Shown: piece after piece, positions 23,875-35,199 of the stretch
How the letters are laid out: the number at the start of each line of letters is the position of its first letter
How positions within the stretch are numbered: the stretch's first letter is position 1
Assembly: GCA_963834705.1 (NCBI GenBank)
Contig: CAWICV010000005.1
Location: 1-64,000 of the forward strand
DNA: 64,000 nucleotides
Origin: RYN-230 sp963834705
GTDB lineage: Bacteria; Actinomycetota; Actinomycetes; Streptosporangiales; Streptosporangiaceae
Reading direction: 5' to 3'
Notes under the pieces: generated by a model
What the model was told of the DNA's origin: nothing
The model's database searches: none
Seen by the model: the letters and a program-made list of their open reading frames with translations, nothing else
Program-made: the position numbers and the translations under genes

Positions 23875-24456
23875 ATGGCAGGCCTGGGACCCGTCGCTTG
23901 GCCGCCTGAACCGATCAGGACCGAGCGGCTCGTGCTCCGTGAGCCCGAGGCCCGGGACCGTGCGGCGTTCATCGAGCTGCTGGCCTCGCCAGAGGTGGGC
24001 ACGTACCTCGGTGGCCCGCGGCCGCGTGACGAGCTCGAGCGCGAGATACCTGAGGTGCCCGGGCGGCACCCCGGCCTTTTCATAGTCGATCTCGGCGGAG
24101 CCATGATCGGCCAGATCATTCTCAGGAGAGCAACTGGGCACGGCCCTCCAGCTGCTGCCGGGCAGGCTGAGCTCGGCTACCTGTTCCTGCCGGAGGCGTG
24201 GGGATTCGGGTACGCCGCTGAGGCGTGCGCAGCGGCACTCGGCTGGTTCGCCGACACGCTTCCCGGCGAGCCGGTGGTGCTCTTTACCCAGACTGCCAAC
24301 GCCCGCTCGATGCGCCTTGCGGCGAAGCTGGGGTTCACCGAGGTAGAGCGGTACGAAGCCTACGGCGCCGAGCAATGGTTCGGCATGGCGTTCTCGGCCG
24401 AATTCATCATCACCGCCCACCGAAAGCGGCCGCCAAATGCGATGGGTCCCGGGTAG
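23875..24456 (+). CDS. GNAT acetyltransferase (RimJ/RimL type)
   Basis: 193 residues. IRTERLVLREPEARDRAAFI begins the domain, then GLFIVDLGGAMIGQIILRRA, and the acetyl-CoA region ELGYLFLPEAWGFGYAAEAC leads into ALGWFADTLPG; ARSMRLAAKLGFTEVERYEA closes it (the N-S/A-x-x-L-x-x-KLGF motif). ATG 23875 is the first start. Acceptor unknown; the RimJ/L group includes ribosomal-protein and small-molecule N-acetylases. Confidence 0.86.
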   Translation: MAGLGPVAWPPEPIRTERLVLREPEARDRAAFIELLASPEVGTYLGGPRPRDELEREIPEVPGRHPGLFIVDLGGAMIGQIILRRATGHGPPAAAGQAELGYLFLPEAWGFGYAAEACAAALGWFADTLPGEPVVLFTQTANARSMRLAAKLGFTEVERYEAYGAEQWFGMAFSAEFIITAHRKRPPNAMGPG

Positions 24457-24618
24457 CGGCCAGCCTACGGTTTACTGCGCGGGCGATGTGTGGTGCCAGC
24501 CCGCCGGATCGCGGTCCTGGCAAGATGACGGCGTAGAACGTGTGTGGTACAGCCAGAACGCTCTATGTCAACAAACCGCTAGCACGCCGGTTTGCCGTGA
24601 GAACCTGGAGGTAGGCGC

Positions 24619-25248
24619 ATGAGCCGCACACGAGCCGCAATCCGCCATTACCGTCCCAGTGACCTCGATGAGCTGTACCGGATCTGCCTGCTGACCGGCG
24701 ACGCCGGGCAGGACGCCACACCGCTGTACCAAGACCCCCGGTTGCTGGGGCACATCTTCGCCGCCCCCTACGGCGTCCTCGAGCCTTCCCTGGCCTTCGT
24801 AGCCGAAGATGCCGCCGGCGTGTGCGGATACATCGTCGGCGCGCTCGACACCCAGGCCTTCGAGGAACGGCTGGAAAGCGAATGGTGGCCCGCACTGCGC
24901 GGCCGCTACCCAGACCCCGCGCCCGACCTGTCCGCCGGGCGATGGACACCAGACCAGCGGCTGGCGCACGCGATCCACCATCCCTGGAGAACCGACCCCG
25001 AACTCGCGGCACGCTACCCGTCGCACCTGCACGTGAACCTGGAACCGCGCCTGCAGGGCAGCGGATACGGAACCCGGCTGACCCGCGCGCTGATCGCGGC
25101 CCTGCGCGACGGCGGGTCCCGGGGCGTGCATCTGTACGTGATGGCCAGCAACCACCGGGCCGCCGGGTTCTACGGGCACCTCGGCTTCACCGAACTCCCG
25201 GCCGCCGAAGGGCACCTCTTCGGCCTGGACCTCCAGATAACGCCCTGA
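24619..25248 (+). CDS. GNAT acetyltransferase
   Basis: 209 residues preceded by GGAGGTAGGCGC, a strong RBS, at ATG 24619. RHYRPSDLDELYRICLLTGD opens the domain; LAFVAEDAAGVCGYIVGALD is the central sheet; HLHVNLEPRLQGSGYGTRLT carries the acetyl-CoA loop (QGSGYG) and GVHLYVMASNHRAAGFYGHL plus GF give the family ending. It resembles N-acetyltransferases that follow O-GlcNAcase-like genes, but none is present here. Independent transcription unit by spacing. Confidence 0.87.
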   Translation: MSRTRAAIRHYRPSDLDELYRICLLTGDAGQDATPLYQDPRLLGHIFAAPYGVLEPSLAFVAEDAAGVCGYIVGALDTQAFEERLESEWWPALRGRYPDPAPDLSAGRWTPDQRLAHAIHHPWRTDPELAARYPSHLHVNLEPRLQGSGYGTRLTRALIAALRDGGSRGVHLYVMASNHRAAGFYGHLGFTELPAAEGHLFGLDLQITP

Positions 25249-25355
25249 TGCCGTTTGCAGAGCGCCGGCCTAAGCCCAACGGCCGCGGTCCGCGCCTAGC
25301 ACAGCCCGGCGGGTGAAGCATCAGCGACGACGGTCGCCAGGTCTAGGCTCAGCGC

Positions 25356-25673
25356 ATGGTGTCCGCCACCCCGTCGTTCGACTACCACGGTGCTCTGGTG
25401 GTAGTCGAAACCGACGCTGACGAGATCGTCCTCATCCATCCGCCGGGAGGTCCTCCCGAGGTTCCGGCATCGCTACCGAGCAACCCCTGCGATCGGGGGG
25501 AGACGCCGGAAGATGCGGCGGTGCGCATGGTCCGCGAGATGACCGGGCTTGACGTGTCGGACTGGGCCGCCGCCGTTCGTGGGGAAGGTGGAGGGTGTCC
25601 GCAGGGGCCGCCCGGGCCAAGGAGGAGACATGACCGAGTACCTCATCGCCTTCAACGACGAGTGGGTGCCTGA
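25356..25673 (+). pseudogene. NUDIX hydrolase fragment
   Basis: The frame opens with DYHGALVVVETDADEIVLIH and then RGETPEDAAVRMVREMTGLD, matching the start of a Nudix box (GxxExxxxAAxRExxEETG) with parts altered. After that it runs into low-complexity residues over the YCII gene start, and the rest of the fold is missing. The expected GxxE metal-binding pattern is only partly met. I take it as a 3'-truncated remnant. Confidence 0.5.
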
Positions 25674-25995
25674 CCACACAGACGAGGAGTTGCGCGAGAA
25701 GTCCCAGGCTGTCAGGACGCTGGTGGCGGAGATGAAGGCGGCCGGGGTCTTTATCTTCACCGGCGGCCTGGACGACGCGGACCCGGTGTTCAGTGTCGAC
25801 GCGTCGAGTGGCACGCCGGTGTTCACCGACGGCCCGTTCGTCGAGACCAAGGAGCACCTCGGCGGCTTTGCCCTCGTGGATGTGGCCGACGAACAGGCGG
25901 CGCGGTACTGGGCCGGGAAGATCGCGGTGGCCTGCGGCTGGCCGCAGGAGGTGCGGCGCTTCATGGTTCCCAGGCAACTTCCGGAGACTTCTTAA
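25630..25995 (+). CDS. YCII/DGPF-domain protein
   Basis: 121 residues from ATG 25630, which follows AAGGAGGAGAC, an excellent RBS. MTEYLIAFNDEW, EMKAAGVFIFTGGLDDADPV and the DGPFVETKEHLGGFALVDV core are the hallmark of the YCII/PhnB-like DGPF group. ARYWAGKIAVACGWPQEVRR ends the fold. Small dimeric alpha/beta barrel proteins often linked with ECF sigma factors; function unknown. The start overlaps the end of the NUDIX remnant. Confidence 0.85.
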   Translation: MTEYLIAFNDEWVPDHTDEELREKSQAVRTLVAEMKAAGVFIFTGGLDDADPVFSVDASSGTPVFTDGPFVETKEHLGGFALVDVADEQAARYWAGKIAVACGWPQEVRRFMVPRQLPETS

Positions 25996-26115
25996 CGGAG
26001 CCGACCGGCGTTCCTGCCGCGCCGCGCAGTCTGAACCTTGCCAGCTGCTAGGCCGTTCAAGGATGACGGCAGGGAGATAGGCCACATCGAGCGGGGACGG
26101 GAAGAGGCGGTCATC

Positions 26116-26309
26116 ATGAAGTGGCGCCTGCTCGCCGGCGTGGGAGTGCTTATCACCCTGGCCGGAGTCATTTTCACCCTGCAGGGGCCGGCGTCATCGG
26201 TGGAAGCGCCATGTCCGGCGTCACTCTCTGGGCGGTGGTCGGCCCGGTAATCGCGGTGGTGGGCTTGGCCGTAGCTGCAATCGGCCTGCGCCAACGTCTC
26301 GCCTCCTAG
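26116..26309 (+). pseudogene. Small membrane protein, one frameshift
   Basis: From ATG 26116 the text MKWRLLAGVGVLITLAGVIF gives TM1. After TLQG it continues in the next frame as AGVIGGSAMSGVTLWAVVGP and VIAVVGLAVAAIGLRQRLAS (TM2), ending at 26309. A missing G in CAGGGG(G)CC at about 26183 joins them into a ~64-residue two-TM protein. Either a fresh frameshift or a read error. Confidence 0.6.
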
Positions 26310-26402
26310 GTAACTGCCGCAGATCCCGCACTCGTGTGGGCCCCCGCCGCGTTCCCGTGGGCGGGTGCGGCGGTATGACACCATGTCGGGGAGGTGATCG
26401 CG

Positions 26403-27007
26403 ATGCCGGTTGACCATGTGAATGGGGTTGACCCGTATTGGGAGCAACGCGGCACTGGTCCTGCCGCCTGATGGGGGCGAGCTTTGGCGGCATGGTGGCC
26501 CAGGCGTTCGCCGTCACCCAACCGCAGCGGGTGGAGCGCCTGGCTTTGGCGTGCACGTCGGCCGGTGGCGAAGGTGGGTCCTCCTATCCACTGCAAAAGT
26601 TGCTGAAGCTGCCGCCCGGGCAACGGGTAGCGGCGGAGCTGCAGGTGGTGGACAGCCGCTGGGACCAGCGGTGGCTGGAGGCTCACCCAGCCGATCGCGC
26701 GATCGCCGAGCGGATGACGGCCGCTGGGCAAGATCAACAAGACCCAGCCGCCATAGCCGCTTACCAGGCTCAGCTAAAGGCGCGCGAAGGTCATGACGTG
26801 TGGGACCGGCTTGGCGCGATCACCTGCCCGGTCCTGGTTGGCTACGGCAATTACGACGGGATCGCGCCAGCCCGCAACAGCATCAACATCGCGTCGCGCA
26901 TCCGCGGCGCTGAACTGCACGACTACGAAGGCGGCCATGGGTTCTTGTTTCAGGACCCAGCCGCCCTCCCGGCATACATCGCATTCCTGCAGGCACCATC
27001 GGGATGA
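26403..27007 (+). pseudogene. Alpha/beta hydrolase with internal deletion
   Basis: A start ATG 26403 gives MPVDHVNGVDPYWEQRGTGP, a normal hydrolase N-terminus. It then jumps, in another frame, to MGASFGGMVAQAFAVTQPQR with the nucleophile elbow GASFGG. The 60-80 residues between (oxyanion loop, lid start) are missing. The rest is good: ITCPVLVGYGNYDGIAPARN (acid Asp region) and HDYEGGHGFLFQDPAALPAY (catalytic His). Not functional as read. Confidence 0.68.
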
Positions 27008-27441
27008 CCGGCGGACGCAGACCGCAGGAGCTGAGCGTCGGCGACCGCGACCCCGAGCTCGCCGAAGCCCTGGACAAGGGCCTGGACGAGTACAACTTCG
27101 CCGCCACCGGGACGAGCGAGCAGGATCAGGGGTCGTTCTCGGTCAAGGTCACCGGAGCGGACGGGGAGATCATCGGCGGGTTGACCGCCTGGACGTGGGC
27201 CGGACTTTGCGGGATCAGCATGCTGTGGGTTCACCCGGACCACCGCAAGGATGGCTGGGGTGTGAAGATCCAGGCCGCGGCCGAAGCGGAGGCCCGGCGG
27301 CGCGGCTGCGATCGGGTGTGTGTTTCCTCTTTCACGTTCCAGGCCCCGGGCTTCTACCAGAAGTACGGGTATGCCGAGACGGGGCGAACGCTGGGCATCC
27401 CCGGTGGCGGCGAGGACGTGCACATGTTCAAGCGCCTTTAG
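27004..27441 (+). CDS. GNAT acetyltransferase
   Basis: 145 residues. ATG 27004 overlaps the stop of the hydrolase remnant (ATGA). LDEYNFAATGTSEQDQGSFS, GEIIGGLTAWTWAGLCGISM and LWVHPDHRKDGWGVKIQAAA (acetyl-CoA site with DGWG for the usual RGxG) lead to RVCVSSFTFQAPGFYQKYGY. This is the group annotated as GNAT N-acetyltransferases of ~140 residues. The Gly/Trp substitutions in the CoA loop are typical for this subgroup. Confidence 0.83.
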   Translation: MTGGRRPQELSVGDRDPELAEALDKGLDEYNFAATGTSEQDQGSFSVKVTGADGEIIGGLTAWTWAGLCGISMLWVHPDHRKDGWGVKIQAAAEAEARRRGCDRVCVSSFTFQAPGFYQKYGYAETGRTLGIPGGGEDVHMFKRL

Positions 27442-27589
27442 CCGGCGCTTGCTAGGCGGCACTCCGCCGCAATTGCCACGCTGCTTCGAGGGGTGTCCTC
27501 GCCATCCCCGTGCAGTGCGGCGTACGCCCGTCAGGAGATCCGCCAGGAACTATTTACTGAGAGTATACTTCGTGTGTATGCTCCGGGTT

Positions 27590-28912
27590 ATGAGTACCCG
27601 AGTCCTCGCGGACGGGACAGAGGTCCGCCCCAGCCCAGCGACAGCCAGGCCCATGCTCTTCGGGGCCCTGGCCGCGCTCTCCACCGGAGCAGCCGCGATC
27701 CATTTCGCGGTCATGTTCGAGCACTTCAGCGAGTACACCCTCTACGGGGTGTTCTTCCTGGTCCTCGCGTGGGCCCAGCTCGTGTGGCCCGCCGTCCTCA
27801 TCGCACTGCCGTTCCTCACCTGGTCCCCGGCCAGAGCACGGCCCGCGCGGTTCCCGGCCGGGTGGTCCCGGTCCGGGCTGACGCCGCTGGCGGCCCGCCG
27901 GGCGGCCGCCTGGCTGTGGCTGGGCATCGCCGGGAACGCCGGCGTCCTGGTGATCTACTTCTCCTCGCGTTCCATCGGGCTGCCAATCGGCCCGGACATC
28001 AAGACGGTGGAGGCCTGGGGAGGCCTTGACCTGGTGTGCGCGATCGAGGAAATCCTGCTGGTCGCCATCGCTGCCGTGGTCCTGGCCCGCCCCGGGCTGC
28101 TGGCCCGCCCGGTCAGGTTCCGCAGCCAGGCGCAGTGGCTGGCCAGCCTGCTGGCCGCGCCCGTCCTGGTCATCGCCGCGACCACCGCGGTCATGACGCC
28201 CGCGTGGGCAGGCTCGGAGGGCCCGGCCGGCATGGCCGCGGGCTCATCCGGCTCGTCCGGTTCGTCCTCGGGCTCGATGACGAGTTCAGCAGACTCCCTG
28301 CAGGGCGGCATGGGCGACATGGGCTCCACCAACGGCCTGCCGGACATGAAGATGTACGGCAGCACGAACCCGCCGACCGCCGCGCAGGTGGAGGCGGCCG
28401 CGAAGCTGATCAAGGAGACCGACGCCAGCCTGGTCCGCTTCGAGAACGTGCAGAACGCGATAGCGGCGGGCTTCACCTACCGGCTGGCCACCAACGGCGA
28501 GGAACACCTGCTCTGCGCCCAGTGCAGCGACGCCTACCAGGGCCTGAACCCGAAGGACCCGTCGTCTCTGGTGTACGCGACCAATGTGCAGGGCCACGCG
28601 CCGATCCTGCTCGGCGCGATGTACCTGATGGGCAGCGGCAATGGGCCGCAGGTCGGCGGCGGGCTGACCCGCTGGCACTCACACCTGGAGGTCTGCCGGG
28701 GCGGCCGGATCATCATCGCCGGGTTCGGCGTCGCGCTGCGTGGTCACTGCGACCCGTCCACCTGGAAGGACCAGTACACCACCCAGATGCTGCACGTCTG
28801 GGTGGTCCCTTACCCGGGCGGCGTCTTCTCTGACGACCTGAGCACCGCGGCGACGACCGCGGCCGCCAGGGCCGCACTCGCGGAGACCAAGCCAGGGCAG
28901 CTAGCGCCGTGA
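27590..28912 (+). CDS. Multi-TM membrane protein with Met-rich linker and His/Cys-containing C-terminal domain
   Basis: About 440 residues. N-terminal part with about five TM spans (MLFGALAALSTGAAAIHFAV, YGVFFLVLAWAQLVWPAVLI, AAAWLWLGIAGNAGVLVIYF, ...). Then a Ser/Gly/Met-rich linker (SSSGSMTSSADSLQGGMGDM) and an outside-type domain with ENVQNAIAAGFTYRL, LLCAQCSDAYQGLNP, TRWHSHLEVCRGGR and MLHVWVVPYPGGVF. The His and Cys pattern plus Met suggests metal (copper?) binding, but no known motif is matched. ATG 27590 or 27578 may start it; TATACT at 27563-27568 could be its -10. Confidence 0.7.
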   Translation: MSTRVLADGTEVRPSPATARPMLFGALAALSTGAAAIHFAVMFEHFSEYTLYGVFFLVLAWAQLVWPAVLIALPFLTWSPARARPARFPAGWSRSGLTPLAARRAAAWLWLGIAGNAGVLVIYFSSRSIGLPIGPDIKTVEAWGGLDLVCAIEEILLVAIAAVVLARPGLLARPVRFRSQAQWLASLLAAPVLVIAATTAVMTPAWAGSEGPAGMAAGSSGSSGSSSGSMTSSADSLQGGMGDMGSTNGLPDMKMYGSTNPPTAAQVEAAAKLIKETDASLVRFENVQNAIAAGFTYRLATNGEEHLLCAQCSDAYQGLNPKDPSSLVYATNVQGHAPILLGAMYLMGSGNGPQVGGGLTRWHSHLEVCRGGRIIIAGFGVALRGHCDPSTWKDQYTTQMLHVWVVPYPGGVFSDDLSTAATTAAARAALAETKPGQLAP

Positions 28913-29015
28913 TCACGACCGGCCCGGTGGCCGTGCGGAGCGCTGACGTAAGCCACCGCCACGTGCGAAAATCGGCCCAGGGTCGAGGTAAGCGTTTCTG
29001 GTCACTGGCGGGTTA

Positions 29016-29519
29016 ATGGGTGTGAGCCAAGACAAGGCCGAGTTCGCCGAGTTCTTCGCGGCCAGCTGGGATCCTTGCCTGCGGGCGGTGGCCGCCACCA
29101 CCGGCAATATGACGCTGGCCGAGGACCAGACCGCCGAGGCATTCGCCCGGGCCTGGGCGTCCTGGCGCAAGGTCAGCGATCATCCCGCGCCCAGGGCCTG
29201 GGTGGTCCGCGCTGCGCTCAACGCCGGGGCGTCCTGGTGGCATCGGCGGAGTAAGGAAACGGCACTTACCAGTGATGACATCCCGGTGGCCGGCAGCGAG
29301 GCGGCCGGCCTGGACACAGCTCTGCTCACCGCGCTGCGCCGCCTGCCGGCCCGGCAGCGGGAGGTGATCGCGCTGCGTGTCTTCCTTGACCTGGACATCG
29401 ACACGACAGCCAGGCACCTCGGCATCGCACCGGGAACGGTCCGGGCTCACCTGTCACGGGCCATGACCGCGCTGCGCAGCGAACTCGCGCCCGCACTGAT
29501 CAGGGAGCTCGGACGATGA
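29016..29519 (+). CDS. ECF-type RNA polymerase sigma factor
   Basis: 167 residues. Region 2: AEFFAASWDPCLRAVAATTG and AEDQTAEAFARAWASWRKVS with RAWVVRAALNAGASWWHRRS. Region 4: LLTALRRLPARQREVIALRV, FLDLDIDTTARHLGIAPGTV and RAHLSRAMTALRSEL, a clean HTH. Length is typical of ECF factors. Its stop overlaps the ATG of the next gene (ATGA), a membrane protein that is the natural candidate for its anti-sigma or signal partner. Confidence 0.87.
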   Translation: MGVSQDKAEFAEFFAASWDPCLRAVAATTGNMTLAEDQTAEAFARAWASWRKVSDHPAPRAWVVRAALNAGASWWHRRSKETALTSDDIPVAGSEAAGLDTALLTALRRLPARQREVIALRVFLDLDIDTTARHLGIAPGTVRAHLSRAMTALRSELAPALIRELGR

Positions 29520-30215
29520 GCCAGCACGAGCACCCGGACGACGGCACCCTGACCGAGGAGCTGCGCGATTCGCTGTCTGAACTGGCCGTGCCCGGGCGGC
29601 CGCCGCTGGCCGCGATCACCAGCCGTGGCCGGGTGTACCGCCGGCGGCGGCGGCTGACGGGCCTCGGCGTGACCGGCGCCGCCCTGGTCATCGCGCTGGT
29701 CCTCGGCCTGACCGGCGTTTTTGGTGCGGCCCCCGGCCACGGCCCAGGCACGATCCAGACCGCGGACTTCACCCTGACCAGCTACACCAACGGCACCGTC
29801 GGGCTGACCCTGAAACAGTTGTTCGACCCGGGCGAGCTCCAGCAGGCACTCGCGAAAAGCCGGCGTCCCGGCGCTGGTCAAGACCAACACCTACTGTGCG
29901 TCCCACCCTGCGGGACCCAGCCCGGCCGCCACCGGGGTGCTGGTCGGCGGCGGGGGGCCGGGGAACGGGCAGGCTGGCCCAGCCGTGCCGTCGCCCGGGG
30001 GCGGCGTCTGGCTCACCGTCACCTTGCCGGTGAAGCCGAGTCAGCTGCCGCCGAAGGAAAACCCCGTGACGTGGGTGATCAACCCAGCGGCGATCCCCTC
30101 CGGGACCACGCTGTTCATCGGCTCCTTCCCCATCGTCCAAACGATCTTCATGGACCTCGTCTACACCAGCTCGTACACCTGCAGCTCCGCCCAGCAGCCG
30201 CCGGACATCCCGTAG
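29516..30215 (+). pseudogene. Single-TM membrane partner of the ECF sigma factor, one frameshift
   Basis: From ATG 29516: cytoplasmic start LTEELRDSLSELAVPGRPPL and a basic stretch YRRRRRLTG, then one TM span (VTGAALVIALVLGLTGVFGA), then an external part. At about 29857, AAAA, the frame must shift by an extra base: the next frame reads AGVPALVKTNTYC, PSPGGGVWLTVTLPVKPSQL, PVTWVINPAAIPSGTTLFIG and ends SSAQQPPDIP at 30215. This layout fits an anti-sigma-type protein, though no zinc-binding HCC motif is present. Probably cotranslated with the sigma gene. Confidence 0.66.
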
Positions 30216-30260
30216 CCGCGCGGACCCCCGTAGCCGCGCGGACCCGTAGCCGCGCGGACC
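30212..30260. repeat. Three tandem copies of GTAGCCGCGCGGACCC
   Basis: Three units of 15-18 bp (GTAGCCGCGCGGACC each, spaced by CCC or C) directly overlap the end of the preceding gene and lie about 45 bp before the AraC-type gene. Each holds the palindrome CCGCGCGG. Confidence 0.75.
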
Positions 30261-30303
30261 GGCCGTTCCGGTCCCGGCCCGGGCGGATGGATAAGATGCG
30301 TAG

Positions 30304-30756
30304 GTGACCAGCAGAGACGCCGACGTACAGCACCTGCGCGATCTCGCGCTGCTGCGGCGGGTCCGGGACCGGATCGACCGGGAGTACGCCCAGCCGCTGG
30401 ACGTCGAAGCGCTGGCCCGCGGCGTGCACATGTCGGCTGGGCATCTCAGCCGCGAGTTCAAGCTGGCCTACGGCGAGTCGCCGTACGGGTACCTGATGAC
30501 GCGCCGCATCGAGCGTGCGATGGCGCTGCTGCGCCGCGGCGATCTCAGCGTCACCGAGGTGTGTTTCACCGTCGGCTGCTCGTCGCTGGGCACGTTCAGC
30601 ACCCGCTTCACCGAACTGGTCGGGGTGCCGCCGAGCACCTACCGGCGCGAGGCGGCGCGAGCGACGGCGGGGATGCCGTCGTGCGTCGCGAAGCAGGTGA
30701 CCAGACCGATCAGGAATCGAGAAGCGCCTGCTCGCTCGGTGTCGGCATACTCCTGA
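30304..30756 (+). CDS. AraC-family transcriptional regulator (short form)
   Basis: 150 residues, mostly the DNA-binding domain: two HTHs, LDVEALARGVHMSAGHLSRE with FKLAYGESPYGYLMTRRIER, and LSVTEVCFTVGCSSLGTFST with RFTELVGVPPSTYRR. No large sensor domain. GTG 30304 starts close to the domain. The next two genes (VOC protein, UvrA-like ATPase) run in the same direction, a known actinobacterial cassette in which this regulator likely controls them. Confidence 0.87.
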   Translation: MTSRDADVQHLRDLALLRRVRDRIDREYAQPLDVEALARGVHMSAGHLSREFKLAYGESPYGYLMTRRIERAMALLRRGDLSVTEVCFTVGCSSLGTFSTRFTELVGVPPSTYRREAARATAGMPSCVAKQVTRPIRNREAPARSVSAYS

Positions 30757-30786
30757 GAGACAGAAAATCGACGACCAGGAGTGACC

Positions 30787-31136
30787 ATGACTGACTCCTC
30801 TGCGACCGAGGGCATCAAGACCGTCCTGCATCCCGTGTCCGACCTGGCCGCGGCCAAGCCAGTGTATGCCGCCCTGCTCGGCGTGCAGCCGTCGGCCGAC
30901 GCGTCCTACTACGTCGGCTTCGATGCCGCGGGCCAGCACATCGGGCTGGTGCCCGGCGGTGGGGGCATGACCTCACCGGTGGCCTACTGGCACGTGCCGG
31001 ACATCGAGGCCAAGCTGGCCGAGGTGACCGCGGCGGGCGCCAAGCTCAAGGACGCCGTGCGTGACGTGGGTGGCGGCCGGCTGGTGGCCACCGTCACCGA
31101 CCCCGACGGCAACGTCCTCGGGCTGCTCCAGGACCA

Positions 31137-31140
<4 letters not shown>
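30787..31140 (+). CDS. VOC (glyoxalase/bleomycin-resistance fold) protein
   Basis: 117 residues from ATG 30787, with AGGAG 9 bases upstream. IKTVLHPVSDLAAAKPVYAA and LLGVQPSADASYYVGFDAAG are the first beta-alpha-beta unit; VAYWHVPDIEAKLAEVTAAG and GGRLVATVTDPDGNVLGLLQ the second. Metal ligands H-E are not fully obvious, so it may bind rather than convert a ligand. Overlaps the UvrA-like gene by ATGA, so coupled. Confidence 0.87.
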
Positions 31141-33527
<2,387 letters not shown>

Positions 33528-33591
33528 CCGCGGGCCGCGCGGCCCGGGAAAACCGTTCGCGCGACGCGGCCGGATGCGAGAGCGTTACCCC

Positions 33592-35049
33592 GTGACAGCA
33601 CGTGATGAGCGCAGCGTAACGCCGCAGAGTGAGGACTTCTCGGCCTGGTACAACGACGTGGTCTTCCGGGCCGAACTGGTGGACCGGGGGCCGGTCCGCG
33701 GCAGCATGGTGATCAGGCCGTACGGGTACCGGATCTGGGAGTTGCTGCAGGCGGACCTGGACGGGCGGATCAAGGCCACCGGGCACCAGAACGCGTACTT
33801 CCCGCTGCTCATCCCGCAGAGCTACCTGGAGCGCGAGGCCGAGCACATCGAGGGGTTCGCGCCCGAGCTGTTCACCGTCACCCACGCGGGTGGCAAGGAA
33901 CTGGACGAGCCACTGGTCATTCGCCCGACGTCGGAAACGATCATCGGCGAGATGATGGCCAAGTGGATCAGCTCGCACCGCGACCTGCCGTTGCTGCTGA
34001 ACCAGTGGGCCAACGTGCTCCGGTGGGAGCTGCGGCCCCGGATGTTTCTGCGCACCACTGAGTTTCTCTGGCAGGAAGGGCACACCGCGCACGCCACCGC
34101 GGCTGACGCGACCGCCGAGACCATGCTGGCGCTGGGCTTCTACCAGGACCTGTGCGTGGACACCGCGGCGCTGGCCACCGTGCCGGGCGAGAAGACGCCG
34201 AGAGAGCGGTTCGCCGGGGCCGAGCGCACGTTCACGATCGAGGGCATGATGCGGGACGGGCGCGCACTGCAGGCGGGCACCTCGCACTTCATGGGGACCA
34301 ACTTCGCGGCCGCATTCGGCATCACCTACACCGGGGAGACCGGTACGGCCGAGCTGTGCCACACCACCTCCTGGGGCATGACCACCAGGATGATCGGCGC
34401 CCTGATCATGACGCACGGCGACGACAAGGGCCTCGTGCTGCCCCCGGCGCTGGCGCCCCACCAGGTGGTGATCGTGCCGATCGGGCGCGGGGAACAGGCC
34501 GCCGCGACGGCGGCCGCGGCGGCCGAGCTGGCCACCTCACTGCGCCGCGCGGGCATCCGGACGCACGTGGACGACCGGCCGCAGCTGTCGCCCGGCTTCA
34601 AGTTCAATGACTGGGAGATGCGCGGGGTGCCGGTCCGGCTCGAACTCGGCCCGCGGGAACTGGCCGCCGGCACCGCACTGCTGTCCCGCCGCCTGAATCA
34701 CCCGCAGCCAGACGGGGCCAAGCAGGCCATCCCGCTTGACGCGGCGCCGGACCTGCTGGCCGCCGAGCTGGCCGCGTTCCAGGCCATGCTGGCGCAGCGG
34801 GCCGCCGATTTCCGCGAGGAGCACACCGCGGTGGTCAATTCCTGGCCGGAGTTCGCCGCCGCGGTGGCGACGGGCTGGGCGCTGGCGCTGCACTGCGGCG
34901 ACGCGGCCTGTGAGGAAGAGATCAAGGCGGAGACCACGGCCACGCCGCGCTGCATCCCGCTGGCCGGCCAACCCGAGCAGGGCCCGTGCATCCGCTGCGG
35001 CAAGCCGTCTGCCTACGGCAAGCGGGTGATCTTCGCCCGCGCCTACTGA
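33592..35049 (+). CDS. proS: Prolyl-tRNA synthetase, archaeal/eukaryote-like type
   Basis: 485 residues from GTG 33592 (ATG 33574 in frame would add six). Class II motif 2 is RWELRPRMFLRTTEFLWQEG, motif 3 is GMTTRMIGALIMTHGDDKGL; the proline site has RPTSETIIGEMMAKW. The anticodon domain begins VVIVPIGRGEQAA. The C-terminal zinc-type Cys set (CGDAACEEE, CIPL, CIRCGKPS) marks the ProS3/archaeal type without the YbaK editing insert. Ends RVIFARAY as usual. Could be a second, stress or resistance copy of ProRS; the bacterial type is not in the window. Confidence 0.92.
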   Translation: MTARDERSVTPQSEDFSAWYNDVVFRAELVDRGPVRGSMVIRPYGYRIWELLQADLDGRIKATGHQNAYFPLLIPQSYLEREAEHIEGFAPELFTVTHAGGKELDEPLVIRPTSETIIGEMMAKWISSHRDLPLLLNQWANVLRWELRPRMFLRTTEFLWQEGHTAHATAADATAETMLALGFYQDLCVDTAALATVPGEKTPRERFAGAERTFTIEGMMRDGRALQAGTSHFMGTNFAAAFGITYTGETGTAELCHTTSWGMTTRMIGALIMTHGDDKGLVLPPALAPHQVVIVPIGRGEQAAATAAAAAELATSLRRAGIRTHVDDRPQLSPGFKFNDWEMRGVPVRLELGPRELAAGTALLSRRLNHPQPDGAKQAIPLDAAPDLLAAELAAFQAMLAQRAADFREEHTAVVNSWPEFAAAVATGWALALHCGDAACEEEIKAETTATPRCIPLAGQPEQGPCIRCGKPSAYGKRVIFARAY

Positions 35050-35199
35050 GCGTCCTGATCCGCACCAAACCGGCATTTTATTGAACGCCAGTACCCGGAA
35101 CTGGGTCGACGCTGCGCCCAGTGGCCGGTAGTTATGCAGCACACCCCAGGCCTATAGCTACCCGGACCGGGTCACGCACCAGCCGGGCACACCGGCCCA

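Noticed and set aside
25356..25673. Intact NUDIX hydrolase
   Set aside because: The Nudix box is incomplete and the rest of the fold is missing; the C-terminal third is out-of-frame YCII sequence.
33531..33546. GGGCCGCGCGGCCC palindrome after the UvrA-like gene as a terminator
   Set aside because: It has no loop and no T-run; such palindromes are frequent by chance at this GC content.
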